Positions 1 through 8,945 are shown, numbered from the stretch's first letter. The stretch is 64,000 nt of DNA from CAXXHQ01 sp963665265 (GCA_963665265.2 CAXXHQ010000001.1:372001-436000), one strand, 5' to 3'. Notes: generated from the letters alone by a model not told the origin. Numbers and translations are program-made.

Positions 1-8
1 CGCCGGTC

Positions 9-1370
9 GTGCCCGCCGTGAACGTTCCTGCGCGTCCCCCGTTGCATCCGATGGACCCTCGCAAGTGCGTGATTCTCGTCCCGTTTGCGGGATTTATTCA
101 TCCCGCTTGCGACGAAGCGTTGAAGGAGCTGGAGCGTCGCGGGTATGAGGTCCGCCGAGTCGGCGGCTACGCCGCCATCGATCAAGGCCGCAATCAAATG
201 GCCACCGACGCTCTTTTGGAAGGATACGACGAAACCATCTGGATCGATTCCGACGTCGGTTTTCATCCGAACGCGATCGATCAACTGCGTTCGCACGGTT
301 TGCCGATCGTCGCCGGCGTCTATCCGCAAAAAAATAAATTGGCGTTGGCCTGCCATGTGATGCCGGGCGCTCCTTCGATGACCTTCGGCAAGCATGGCGG
401 TCTGACGGAACTGCTCTACGCCGGAACCGGTTTTTTGCTGATTCGACGCGAAGCGTATTTAACGATTCAGCGAAAGCTCAAGTTGCCCACGTGCAACGAG
501 CGTTTTGGCCATGCCATGATCCCTTTCTTTCAACCGATGATTCGTAAGATCGAGGAAGGATATTGGTATTTGGCCGAAGATTACGCTTTCTGCCAACGCG
601 CGCGGGATTGCGGATTCCGCATTATGGCCGATACGAGCATTCGGCTCTGGCATATCGGATATGCGCAATTCGGTTGGGAGGACGCGGGAATCGAGCGATC
701 AAGATTCCAATCCTTCACTCTGAACTTCGGCGAAAAACCCGCTTCAACGCTACAGGGCGCCTCGGTCGAATCGCAGCCGGCATTGGATAATTTCATACGA
801 GAGCATGCTTGGCCGGAGCAAAAGCCGTTGGCGGCTCCGTTTCCTGAGCGGAACTGGTTATTTCCAGGCACGCGAGAATTGCTTTCGCGTTCAATTACTC
901 CTGCTTCGCGTTTGATCGTCGAAGTCGGATCTTGGACCGGACGTTCCACGCGTTTTTTGGCGTCTGCCGCTCCTGCGGCGACAATTATCGCCGTTGATCA
1001 TTGGAACGGCAGCGAAGAGCATCGCAACGATCCGGAATTGGCGGAATGTCTGCCCCGTCTCTACGAAACGTTTCTCGCCGAATGCTGGGAGCAACGTTCT
1101 CGGATTATTCCGGTTCGCGCTGATTCACGGGTCGGCATGCAGCAGATCGCGGAGGCCGGCTTACAACCGGACCTTATATACCTCGACGCCGATCATCGCT
1201 TTGAAAGCGTCCGCGACGATCTGATCGCAGCCCTCGATCTATTTCCTCACGCGGCCATCGTCGGCGACGACTGGGACTGGGAAGGCGTACGCCAAGCCGT
1301 TAATTTCGTCGCACAAGACCGAGGCCTTCGATTTGAAACTGCCCAAACCGGCTGGAAAATCATGCGCTGA
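9..1370 (+). CDS. Glycosyltransferase-like / class I SAM methyltransferase fusion protein
   Basis: The N-terminal half (about residues 15-250) looks like a GT-A nucleotide-sugar transferase: a strand reading CVILVPFAGF, then ETIWIDSDVGF carrying a DSD metal-binding-type motif. The C-terminal part (about 280-450) is a class I methyltransferase of the Methyltransf_24 type, with the SAM loop VEVGSWTGRSTRF, an acidic strand-2 end IIAVDHW, and LIYLDADHRFESV. It probably adds or modifies a sugar on a surface glycan, as its neighbours are also glycosyltransferases. The frame is open to the left edge; the GTG at 9 is only the first start visible, and ATG at 51, just before the conserved region, is more likely. 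Substrate unknown. Confidence 0.8.
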   Translation: MPAVNVPARPPLHPMDPRKCVILVPFAGFIHPACDEALKELERRGYEVRRVGGYAAIDQGRNQMATDALLEGYDETIWIDSDVGFHPNAIDQLRSHGLPIVAGVYPQKNKLALACHVMPGAPSMTFGKHGGLTELLYAGTGFLLIRREAYLTIQRKLKLPTCNERFGHAMIPFFQPMIRKIEEGYWYLAEDYAFCQRARDCGFRIMADTSIRLWHIGYAQFGWEDAGIERSRFQSFTLNFGEKPASTLQGASVESQPALDNFIREHAWPEQKPLAAPFPERNWLFPGTRELLSRSITPASRLIVEVGSWTGRSTRFLASAAPAATIIAVDHWNGSEEHRNDPELAECLPRLYETFLAECWEQRSRIIPVRADSRVGMQQIAEAGLQPDLIYLDADHRFESVRDDLIAALDLFPHAAIVGDDWDWEGVRQAVNFVAQDRGLRFETAQTGWKIMR

Positions 1371-1518
1371 CGTCTCCGCGTCTTCAGTTTATCGCTTGAC
1401 GTTTTCCTCAAAACTTGGTCCGAACGAAAGGTGAGATTATTTGTCTCTTTCCTAAAGAAGGGGTAACGTCTGCATTTATGCGCAGATTGAAGGGCAGCCC
1501 TTGGCTTGGTAGGAATGA

Positions 1519-2058
1519 GATGTTGAAGTTTCAGGACTAGCGAAACGAAGGGGCCTCCCCGACGATTATTCCGAGAAGACTTCGGATCGGACGGACACGC
1601 GAGCGGGGCGCTACGATCGGAAGTTGCATACGAAGGCGGGAGAGGTGACTCTGAAGATGCCGCAGTTGAGATCGGCGCCGTTCGAGACGCAGATCATCGA
1701 ACGCTACCGGCGTCGCGAGTCGTCGGTGGAGGAGGCATTGATCGAGATGTATTTGGCGGGCGTAACGGTGCGCCGAATGGAGGATATCACAGAGGCGTTG
1801 TGGGGGACGCGGGTGAGCGCGAGGGCGGTCAGCGAACTGAACCAGAAGATATACGGTCACATCGACGCCTGGCGGAACCGGCCCAAAGCGGACGCTCGGC
1901 CTTACGTCTATTTGGACGGGATTTGGCTGAAGCGATCGTGGGGCGGTTCGGTGGAGAACGTGGCGGCGTTGGCGGTGGGCGAGAACGACTACCGCAAGAT
2001 CATCGGCAACCGAGCCAACATGTCGCAAAAATTGCCGAAGAGTTCTCACTTGGCTTGA
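1519..2058 (+). pseudogene. IS256/Mutator-family transposase remnant
   Basis: The frame from 1519 reads as the internal part of an IS256-type transposase: a stretch around GRYDRKLHTKAGEVTLKMP, then IIERYRRRESSVEEALIEMY, then EDITEALWGTRVS and PYVYLDGIWLKRSWGG, which carries the first catalytic Asp region. No ATG or GTG starts this frame at the right place; a stop at 1516-1518 cuts the N-terminus. After about 1995 similarity to the family ends and the frame stops at 2058, so the second half of the DDE domain is absent. No terminal inverted repeats or target duplication were found. It is a decayed fragment inside the glycan gene cluster. Confidence 0.85.
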
Positions 2059-2153
2059 AGCGAGTATCGAGCGGGAGCCCACGGTTGCGGCGGAGGAGAG
2101 TTCGATCTCTTTTCCAAAGCGGCTCGATAAGCGTTTTAATCAGGATTGCACGC

Positions 2154-3338
2154 ATGTCGACGATATTATTTACTTGGGAACGCGGCGGAGGGCTTGGCCA
2201 CTTGGCGAACATCTTGCCGCCGGCCAACCGTCTTGCCGAGCGAGGTCATCGCGTCGTCGCGGCCCTACAAGACGTAACCCGTGCGTCGCGACTCTCACCG
2301 CATCCCGCGATTCAATTTCTACCGACCCCTCCGACTTCGGCGCCTTCGCACGCTATCGCGCAGGTCCGAAATTTCGCCCATTTATTGAGCAATCTCGGCT
2401 TTTGCGACGAAGCGCCGCTGAAAGACTCCGTTTCGGCATGGCGGAATATCTACTCGGAAGTACAGCCTGACCTAATCGTCTTCGACCACAGCCCGACCGC
2501 GCTTCTCGCCGCCCGAGGGCTTGCCGTTAAAAGGGCGCTCCTCGGCACGGGCTTTTTTTGCCCGCCCGACCGCTATCCCATGCCCGACTATCGCCCGCTG
2601 CTGGGAGACGCGACGGTACGGCTAAAACGGGACGAGGACCTGCTGCTTCAAAACGTAAACGGCGTTTTGAGCGCGGTCGGGGCCGAGCCGTTGGTTCGAT
2701 TGTCGCGGCTGTACGCCGAGGTTAACGAGAACTTCTTGGCGACCTTTCCCGAGTTGGATCATTACGGGCGGCGCAACAACGTGCGCTACTGGGGCGTTTG
2801 GCCGAACCTCGGCGGAGCGAGACCGGTTTGGCCAAAAGGATCGGGCAAAAGAATCTATGCGTACCTAAAGCCCTTCCCCTCGCTTCCGAACCTCTTGGCC
2901 GCTTTAAACCGACCTGGCCATTCCGTCATCGTGTACGGCGCCGGCCTGGACGAATTTCGCGGTCGATTCGAATCGGAAACCGTCTCTTTCGCCAGTGAAA
3001 GTCTGGATTTAGCGGCAGTCGGTCGGGAATGCGACCTCGCCGTTCTCAACGGCAACCACGGCACGACGGCTTCGATGCTGCTGGCGGGGCGACCGACGCT
3101 GCAAATCCCGCTCTACGTCGAACAGGCGATATTCTCCTTGACGGTAAAACAAATCGGCGCCGGCACGCCGGTTTTCTGCGACGGCTCCGAACAATTCTTG
3201 CCTGCGCTGGAGGCGTTGCTCAACGACCCGAGATTCTCGGCCGCGGCTTCCAGTTTCGCCCGAAACTACGCCGAGTTCGATCCGCAAAAACAAATCGACG
3301 CGGTCGTCCGACGCATCGAAGAATTAACGGTCGCCTAA
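2154..3338 (+). CDS. GT-B glycosyltransferase (GT1/UGT-like)
   Basis: A 394-residue protein of the UDP-glycosyltransferase (GT1/MGT) type. The N-terminus ERGGGLGHLANILPPANRL fits the acceptor-side Rossmann domain. The C-terminal donor-binding signature is LNGNHGTTASMLLAGRPTL followed by IPLYVEQAIFS and a G-A-G turn, where family members usually have HGG...P...DQ. The frame is open further upstream through the transposase remnant, but ATG 2154 is where family similarity starts. It lies between two GT-methyltransferase fusions and probably helps build the same surface glycan or glycolipid. Donor and acceptor cannot be read from the sequence. Confidence 0.85.
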   Translation: MSTILFTWERGGGLGHLANILPPANRLAERGHRVVAALQDVTRASRLSPHPAIQFLPTPPTSAPSHAIAQVRNFAHLLSNLGFCDEAPLKDSVSAWRNIYSEVQPDLIVFDHSPTALLAARGLAVKRALLGTGFFCPPDRYPMPDYRPLLGDATVRLKRDEDLLLQNVNGVLSAVGAEPLVRLSRLYAEVNENFLATFPELDHYGRRNNVRYWGVWPNLGGARPVWPKGSGKRIYAYLKPFPSLPNLLAALNRPGHSVIVYGAGLDEFRGRFESETVSFASESLDLAAVGRECDLAVLNGNHGTTASMLLAGRPTLQIPLYVEQAIFSLTVKQIGAGTPVFCDGSEQFLPALEALLNDPRFSAAASSFARNYAEFDPQKQIDAVVRRIEELTVA

Positions 3339-3380
3339 CGATCGACGCCATCCGCGAAAGGCGAACATCGCCCCCCCTCG

Positions 3381-4214
3381 TTAACGTTTGATCGGATGAA
3401 AGATTTTGTCCTTCACCGACTCGTAGCCTTCATGTCGATTCCGCCAACATAAAGAGCCGTCGAGCAACTGCTGCGTGGTCGATTCGATATAAAAACGTTC
3501 TTTATCCTCGGGACGAACGAAATCGCCGGCGCCGCCGAAATCGCGTAAGGAGAATCCGTGCTCGCGCAAAAGAGTGGGGACCAGCACTTCGTGGTGCCCG
3601 ACCCAACCGGCTTTATGCATTTCGTCGATATGCTTTAACGCGCAAGCGGAAATCCTATATATCGGATTGAATGATCGCAAACGGTCTCGCCACGCGACGG
3701 TCTCACGAGGATGAATGCACGCTCGCCACCAATACCAGTCCGGCTCCTGTTCGTAACGGCGAATATGCGCAGAGAGAAGATCGGAGCGGTCGCTGAAGTA
3801 TTTAAAAAAATTTCTCCAATCGCCGGTATAGCGAACGTCGTATTCGATATACCAGTAGAAATCGAATTCACGCTTTTGCGAAAACGCGATCAGCGGGAAA
3901 TGATTGCTCCCCGGAACGAGCGAATCGTGGAACGCGGACGATTCGCACGCTCGATCGACGACGATTGAAGAAACGGCGCTCGATTGAAAAAGCGATCGTT
4001 GCGCGAGCAAAGTTCGATAGCCCAAATCCCCGACCATTTTCGTCGAAAACGCGAAGTGCGGGAGAGACTGAACGCGCTCGTCGACGGCACAGCCGTCTTT
4101 TTGATGAAATAGCACGAAACAATTTTCGCCTGCGACATCCTGCAATTTAGCGAACTCGGTCGCCAAAACGTCGTTGAAAAAATGCGTAGCGAAGAGAATC
4201 GCGATGTTATGCAT
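3381..4214 (-). CDS. Glycosyltransferase-like protein (DUF3405-like)
   Basis: A 277-residue protein starting MHNIAILFATHF. The centre, FDFYWYIEYDVRYTGDW, looks like the nucleotide-sugar/metal strand of GT-A enzymes with EYD in place of DxD, and resembles proteins annotated DUF3405. A tryptophan-rich stretch (PDWYWWRACIHPRE) and GWVGHHEVLVPTLL follow, as in eukaryote-like Golgi transferases. No signal peptide or membrane segment. It is transcribed with the GT2-methyltransferase gene 6 bp upstream, so the two are probably co-translated and act on the same glycan. Family assignment is tentative; the transferase role is an inference. Confidence 0.6.
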   Translation of the reverse strand: MHNIAILFATHFFNDVLATEFAKLQDVAGENCFVLFHQKDGCAVDERVQSLPHFAFSTKMVGDLGYRTLLAQRSLFQSSAVSSIVVDRACESSAFHDSLVPGSNHFPLIAFSQKREFDFYWYIEYDVRYTGDWRNFFKYFSDRSDLLSAHIRRYEQEPDWYWWRACIHPRETVAWRDRLRSFNPIYRISACALKHIDEMHKAGWVGHHEVLVPTLLREHGFSLRDFGGAGDFVRPEDKERFYIESTTQQLLDGSLCWRNRHEGYESVKDKIFHPIKR

Positions 4215-4220
4215 AAACGC

Positions 4221-5678
4221 TTAACCTTCGGCCTTCGAGGCGCGTTTAAACAGCCCTGTGCAGCCGTATACACCGCAAAATTCAAACTTAGACGGCGAAA
4301 GTCCGTCGCGAACCGCTTGAAGGACGCCGTAGTCGGATTGCCCCGGATCGGAATTCCGAACGTCGTTAAAGTCGTGAAACAAACAATACCCTCCTTCGAC
4401 GATCAGATTCGCCAATTGGCGGCATACGGCAAGAACGGCTCGATAATCGTGTGCATGATCGATAAAGGCGAAAGCAAATCGTTCGCCTTCCTTAACCAAT
4501 TTTTCGCAATAAGTCGCAGCGTTTCCGCACTCAACCTTGACGCGATCGTCAAGGCGTCGTTTCTTCAGGTTGGCGACGGCGTCGCTAACATGGTTCGGGT
4601 TCAAATCGACGGAAAGAACCGAGTTCCTTTTTGCGGCGTCCGTTATCGCTTGAGCGATGATCGACGTGGACAACCCATGTCCGCAGCCTAATTCAAGAAC
4701 GTCGCCTTCCGAAAAAAAGGCCAGTTCATAGAGTTTCAATGCGTCTTCACGCCGCAACCAGCCGGAAATACCTTCGTCGATTAGTTCGTTTATTAATGGA
4801 CATTCGGCGTAATGCCGGTGGGCGTCGTTGACGTAGGAAACGACCTGGCCGTAGGTCGGGATATACGGCTGCGAAACGCCGCAGAAGTCCGGAATTTCGA
4901 ATTTTCGCGAAGCTACAACTCCTTCGGAGCGAAACGCGCCGTCGCACCGATATTGGTCGCCGCGAGATATCGCTCGATAATGAAAAACGAAACTGGATGG
5001 CGCATGGCCGATCCGCCGATTCATTCGTCTCCATCGCTCTTGAAGTTCATCCTCGTTGCCGACCAACGGAAAGGACGGATTGAAAACATGGGCGGCGTCG
5101 AACGCCCCCGATTTCCAAACGGCGGTTTTCGCCATCATGAAAAAACCGTTGATTGCGCTCTCAAAGACGACGTCGATCGGATACTTTTGGCGGAAGAAAG
5201 TCGCCGCTGCGGCGAGGTCTTCGGGGGAATCGCTAGCTGCGTAGTTTGGATCGTAATAAAACGCGTTTTGACGTTGTTCGCCCAACGGATCTCGACGCCA
5301 TCCTGGCGCGTTCGTTATCGGGCCGACAAGATCAAACGAATGCGATAGATGATGGATTAACGGAATATGCCAACCTTCCGTAAAGAGAAGATCGCTGTTG
5401 CCCGGACATGCGTATTCCGCTCCTAAGCGATCCGCTTGAATTAATCCCCAATTCCACGAGCGGGTTAAACCACCCCGCGTTTCAAAGCGAAAAAATTCAA
5501 ATCGATCTTTCGGCAATTCGCGGAGCCACGCGACGCTTTCCCTGTTGAAATCCGGCGAAGCGTCGTCGACTATGACGCAAAAACTATCCGGCGGTGAAAA
5601 TTCAAAAAAGGAAATCGCGCACCGGCGCGCAAAATCGTACTTACCGTATATCGGTAGAATAAACGCGATTTGCGACAT
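4221..5678 (-). CDS. GT2 glycosyltransferase fused to a SAM methyltransferase
   Basis: A 485-residue bifunctional protein. The N-terminal GT2 domain starts SQIAFILPIYGKYDFARRC and continues FCVIVDDASPDFN with the D-D of GT2 strand 4. The C-terminal class I methyltransferase has VLELGCGHGLSTSIIAQ as SAM-binding loop, LSVDLNPNHV and FAFIDHAHDYRAVL, which is the Methyltransf_24 type. An open frame runs on to 5804, but ATG 5678 is preceded by GGGGAA at good spacing and starts exactly at the GT2 strand. It heads a two-gene minus-strand unit with the downstream transferase. Its domain order matches the first gene in the window. Confidence 0.85.
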   Translation of the reverse strand: MSQIAFILPIYGKYDFARRCAISFFEFSPPDSFCVIVDDASPDFNRESVAWLRELPKDRFEFFRFETRGGLTRSWNWGLIQADRLGAEYACPGNSDLLFTEGWHIPLIHHLSHSFDLVGPITNAPGWRRDPLGEQRQNAFYYDPNYAASDSPEDLAAAATFFRQKYPIDVVFESAINGFFMMAKTAVWKSGAFDAAHVFNPSFPLVGNEDELQERWRRMNRRIGHAPSSFVFHYRAISRGDQYRCDGAFRSEGVVASRKFEIPDFCGVSQPYIPTYGQVVSYVNDAHRHYAECPLINELIDEGISGWLRREDALKLYELAFFSEGDVLELGCGHGLSTSIIAQAITDAAKRNSVLSVDLNPNHVSDAVANLKKRRLDDRVKVECGNAATYCEKLVKEGERFAFAFIDHAHDYRAVLAVCRQLANLIVEGGYCLFHDFNDVRNSDPGQSDYGVLQAVRDGLSPSKFEFCGVYGCTGLFKRASKAEG

Positions 5679-6480
5679 ATCAGATTCCCCGCGGCACGCC
5701 AAAGAAAGCCGTTGACGACGCCTTGATCCGCCCGAATTGTTGCATCTCACGATCCTTTTTGACTCAACGTCAATCTCTTTTCGCCGCATCAGACGGCAAT
5801 TCAAAACGACTTCCCCCCTCTCGTCGCATATGGGAAAGCCACGCTTTTGTATTCGTCAGATACTCGATGAAAGAGCGCCTTCGCGAACCGCGCGTGCGGC
5901 TTACGTTCAAATTCACTCAGCTTACGCCGCAAACAGAGCGTGCCGAGAAGTATCCATTATAAGTTGCCGCCGCGTTATCGTAAACACGTGCCGCTCAATC
6001 GCGTTTTCCGCCAAAATGGAGACCAACTAATAATAACGCTCCGGCGACTCGTATACGGCTTTTTGCGTCTGATTCGCAGTTGAGCTTAAAAGTTATTCGG
6101 AAATTGCGCCCCCCCAATAAGCGTTTCTCCGAAGCCCCTCTCCAATGCGAACAGCCCTCGCTTAACTGAAACGAAGCTAGCCCATGCGTCTATTTAGATT
6201 GTGCAGAATCCGCAAAGCTGCTTCAAATTGCGATGCGCATTCAAAATGGCGCAACACCAATCACTGCGTAATTCTTCAATTAACGTTTACCTACTCATAA
6301 TTTTATGTATATTTTGCATTATTATTCGTATAATTATATTGCAATAGACTACTAGGCTATTATTTCTGTTTTTCATTTTTTCGTTTAATCAAACATGTTG
6401 TCTTCGACGAATCGCCTCGCCTGGCGGTTTTCCGCAAAGATGCGATTCATTTTTTTGTAGTTCATGGAGGTGACCGCAAG
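5679..6480. other. Long AT-rich intergenic stretch
   Basis: About 800 bases with no convincing gene. From about 6280 to 6400 the sequence becomes strongly AT-rich, unlike its surroundings, and contains a TATAAT hexamer at 6329-6334 without a matching -35 at proper spacing. The 3' end holds the hairpin described separately. The base composition, an IS remnant on one side and an HTH gene and tRNA on the other suggest acquired DNA. Confidence 0.5.
6409..6456 (+). terminator. Terminator-like hairpin or attenuator before the leader ORF
   Basis: GAATCGC at 6409-6415 pairs with GCGATTC at 6442-6448, with a second GGCGG/CCGC pairing inside the loop, followed by seven T residues (6450-6456). It sits only about 10 bases before the GGAGGTGA ribosome site of the leader ORF, so it can either end upstream transcription or act as an attenuator in the leader of the HTH gene. 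Confidence 0.55.
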
Positions 6481-6549
6481 ATGCATTCTAGATGTGCCGG
6501 GACGACGTGTCCCGACGATTTGCTGTTTAAATTGAGTATAATGTCTTGA
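6481..6549 (+). CDS. Putative 22-residue leader peptide
   Basis: ATG at 6481 follows GGAGGTGA by seven bases, the best ribosome binding site in the window. The frame gives MHSRCAGTTCPDDL and ends SIMS, stopping with TGA at 6547-6549. The stop overlaps the TTG start of the next gene (TTGA), the typical arrangement for translational coupling. A CGGGAC-N5-GTCCCG inverted repeat lies inside it (6498-6514). Function unknown; the case rests on the strong ribosome site and the overlap, not on homology. Confidence 0.45.
   Translation: MHSRCAGTTCPDDLLFKLSIMS
6498..6514. promoter_or_regulatory. Perfect inverted repeat inside the leader ORF
   Basis: CGGGAC and GTCCCG face each other around five bases. 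It could be an operator for the neighbouring HTH protein or an RNA hairpin. The GGGAC/GTCCC core also occurs in the dispersed repeats at 13190-13208 and 15034-15050, so it may instead be a copy of that repeat. Confidence 0.35.
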
Positions 6550-6818
6550 TTCGAGCAACTCCGCCCCAACCGGAACGGACGCAAGGGATCGTCACACTGC
6601 TGAATGTCCGCCAAGCCGCAAGGATGTTGGAGATTGGGGCGCGAACGTTGTGGAGCGAGACGGCGTCGCGTGGCAATCTACCCGGCGTCGTTATCTGCAA
6701 AAAGGGCTTGCGATACCGCCCGCAGGAGATCGAGGCCTATATCGCCCAGAAAACGGTGCGACCGAGCGGCGAAGCTGAGCGGTCGCGCAATGAACAAGAA
6801 AACGGCCGGAATGCATAG
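6546..6818 (+). CDS. Excisionase/MerR-like HTH DNA-binding protein
   Basis: A 90-residue protein with an HTH_17 (excisionase-type winged helix) domain at about residues 15-65: TLLNVRQAARMLEIGARTLW, then the wing GVVICKKGLRYRPQEIEAYI. Such proteins act as transcription regulators or recombination directionality factors. The start is probably the TTG overlapping the leader stop; no ATG in frame precedes the domain. It lies downstream of the 3' end of tRNA-Glu, where integrated elements often carry excisionase genes, but no integrase is present. It may be the last gene of a lost element or a stand-alone regulator. Confidence 0.65.
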   Translation: MIRATPPQPERTQGIVTLLNVRQAARMLEIGARTLWSETASRGNLPGVVICKKGLRYRPQEIEAYIAQKTVRPSGEAERSRNEQENGRNA

Positions 6819-6889
6819 CGCGAAATACGACGCACCGATAGCGCAAAATACAGCGCAGCGCCCAGCTGCGGAATTTAGCAATCCTTCGC

Positions 6890-6924
6890 AAGAAAAAAAC
6901 AAAGCCCTTGATATTCAAGGGCTT
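6890..6924 (-). terminator. Rho-independent terminator of tRNA-Glu
   Basis: A perfect 10-bp stem (AAGCCCTTGA / TCAAGGGCTT, 6902-6924) with a 3-base loop, followed on the minus strand by GTTTTTTTCTT. It lies about 47 bases beyond the tRNA 3' end. Confidence 0.85.
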
Positions 6925-6970
6925 ATATATGATGGTGCGACGTCTTGCGACGCTCCGCAAACGCACCCAG

Positions 6971-7043
6971 TACCCCCTAGGGGAGTCGAACCCCTGTACT
7001 TGGACTGAGAATCCAATGTCCTAGGCCTCTAGACGAAGGGGGC
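6971..7043 (-). tRNA. tRNA-Glu (anticodon CTC)
   Basis: Read on the minus strand, a 73-base cloverleaf starting GCCCCCTTCGTCTAGAGG. The acceptor stem GCCCCCT pairs with AGGGGGT (one G-U pair); the T arm is AGGGG-TTCGACT-CCCCT; the anticodon arm is TTGGA-TTCTCAG-TCCAA with CTC at 7007-7009. CCA is not encoded. It reads GAG codons. It has its own promoter and terminator and no neighbouring tRNA. Confidence 0.95.
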
Positions 7044-7099
7044 CTAATTTCACGCATACTCTCCCGGCCAACCTCATTCGGCCGAACGGGAAGCTCTTA

Positions 7100-7128
7100 T
7101 TTTTACCTAAACTGGAATTTGCTGTCAA
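7100..7128 (-). promoter_or_regulatory. Sigma-70 promoter of tRNA-Glu
   Basis: A consensus -35 TTGACA (7128-7123), a 17-base spacer and TAAAAA as -10 (7105-7100). The expected start, near 7093, lies about 50 bases before the mature tRNA 5' end. Confidence 0.7.
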
Positions 7129-7228
7129 CGGGCGGGGAGAGCCGGATTCCGCCGTAATTTCGACCTAATTTGGGGGTGCGCTGCAGTAGAGCCGGCCACC
7201 AAAATTCCACAGCCGATTCATAAGGCCT

Positions 7229-8809
7229 TTACTGCGATTCGCGAGCGGAAGTGCGTTCTTTTAGGTACGCCTCCCAATCTTCGTTGCTCTTCTTCGCGGC
7301 CCCGAGTTTTTCCCGATTCGCGCTGATCGTCTGCTGGAGAAGCCGATACATCGCTTGGTTCTCGGCCAGCTTGTCGCGGATCGGCCAGAGTTCGTTGACG
7401 ACCGCCGCCGACTCTTCATGCTTCTGCTGAAAACAGAGCGTGATGCTGCGACCTGCCAAGCCGAAGGCGCGAAACTCAACTTGCTCCGCGCCGAGACCTG
7501 CCAATTCGTCAAACAAAGAAAGCGCCTGTCTGTATTGCCCGTCGAGGAGATAAATTTGGGCGATCTTCGCTTTGGCCAAATTCACGTAGTATTTATTCTC
7601 GGGATAGTAATCGATGACGCTTTGCCAGGCGTCTTTAGTTCCGACTTCGCCGGCGAACAGCAATTGACGCCAAACGTTTTCTTGCCTTCTCGGCTTGGCG
7701 GGCGAGGCGAGGAGGAACTTTTGATCCTGAATTCCCCAGGCGACGGCCACTCCGGCGACGAAAAAGGCGACGAGTCCGACGGCGGCGAAAATCCATCGAT
7801 TGCGGGCCGCGCGACCGGCGGCCTGCTTTTTCATCAAGAGATCGAGCTGTTTTGTGATCGATTCCCGTTCGAGCGACGACGTTTCGTCCAGCGTCGCTTC
7901 GGCGCCGGGAAGATCGTCGGGCCAACTCTGCCCGACGCATTCCCGTTGCACGCGGCGAATGTCGCGCAAGGCGTCGCGCATCGATGCGTAGCGACGTTGC
8001 GGCTCTTTGGCCAACATCGTGTGCACGATGCGGCACAACGCCGGGGGCAGATCGGGACGACGCGATTCGAGCGGAGCCGGCTGCGTTTTTACGTGCTGCA
8101 CCGCGACTGCCAACGCCGTCTCGCCGTTAAATGGGGGCTCGCCCGAAAGCATATGGTAGCAAGTCACGCCGAAGGAATACTGATCGCTGCGCGGATCAAG
8201 CGATTTGCCTTCGACTTGCTCCGGACTCATGTAGAGCGGCGTGCCGAGCGTGACGCCGATTTGCGTCAAGTTGTTGTCGTTCGATTCGTGCGTCAATCGA
8301 GCTAGGCCGAAGTCGGCGACTTTAACTTCGCCCGAAGGCGTGATCATGATGTTTTCCGGCTTGATGTCGCGATGAACGACGCCGACCTCGCCGGCTTTAT
8401 GGAGCGCGGCGGCCACTTGACTCATGATCGAAAGCGCCCGGATGAGATCGACTGGGCTATTGCGCTGCAACCAATCGCGAAGATTTTGCCCTTGAACGTA
8501 TTCTTGCGCGATGTAACGCCAATCGTCGATGTGACCGACTTCGTAAATTTGCACGATGTTCGCGTGAACGAGCGAGGCGGCGGCCTGAGCCTCGAGCTCG
8601 AAACGGTGCAAATAGGCCGGATCGTCGGCCAATTCTCGCTTCAAAATTTTGACCGCGACGCGGCGCTTTAAGCGAATTTGATCGGCGAGATAGACGTCGG
8701 CCATCGCGCCCCGGCCAAGACGGCGCAACAGGCGAAAATCGCCCAGTTGAAGGCCGGTCAAATCGGTCTCGCCCGATCGCTTGGAAGGTTGTTTGGATTG
8801 TTCGCTCAT
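7229..8809 (-). CDS. PknB-like serine/threonine protein kinase, membrane-anchored
   Basis: A 526-residue kinase. It has the glycine loop LRRLGRGAMADVYLADQ, the ATP-anchoring lysine in RRVAVKIL, the catalytic loop VVHRDIKPENIM, the metal-binding ADFGLAR and the activation-segment end GTPLYMSPEQVEG, so it should be active. One membrane segment follows at about 338-360 (WIFAAVGLVAFFVAGVAVA), putting the kinase domain in the cytoplasm and about 165 helical, TPR-like residues outside. This layout is common in planctomycetes. The next gene upstream on the same strand encodes a large secreted protein, a possible partner or target. Substrates unknown. Confidence 0.93.
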   Translation of the reverse strand: MSEQSKQPSKRSGETDLTGLQLGDFRLLRRLGRGAMADVYLADQIRLKRRVAVKILKRELADDPAYLHRFELEAQAAASLVHANIVQIYEVGHIDDWRYIAQEYVQGQNLRDWLQRNSPVDLIRALSIMSQVAAALHKAGEVGVVHRDIKPENIMITPSGEVKVADFGLARLTHESNDNNLTQIGVTLGTPLYMSPEQVEGKSLDPRSDQYSFGVTCYHMLSGEPPFNGETALAVAVQHVKTQPAPLESRRPDLPPALCRIVHTMLAKEPQRRYASMRDALRDIRRVQRECVGQSWPDDLPGAEATLDETSSLERESITKQLDLLMKKQAAGRAARNRWIFAAVGLVAFFVAGVAVAWGIQDQKFLLASPAKPRRQENVWRQLLFAGEVGTKDAWQSVIDYYPENKYYVNLAKAKIAQIYLLDGQYRQALSLFDELAGLGAEQVEFRAFGLAGRSITLCFQQKHEESAAVVNELWPIRDKLAENQAMYRLLQQTISANREKLGAAKKSNEDWEAYLKERTSARESQ

Positions 8810-8945
8810 TTAATACTCGACTGACGCGCCGGGCGAAAACGGGCCCCCCGCAATACGAAATTTGGGACGCCTCCATTATACCAACGCGCAAGCGAAACGG
8901 GGAGAATCGGGACGAATTCCATTTCGACTGTTTTCCGCCTCTTTT

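Noticed and set aside
1800..2153. N-terminal extension of the GT-B glycosyltransferase
   Set aside because: The frame is open through the transposase remnant but gives basic, repetitive sequence without family similarity; ATG 2154 fits the family start.
5679..5804. Longer N-terminus of the GT2-methyltransferase protein
   Set aside because: Open frame but no similarity; a good ribosome site lies before ATG 5678.
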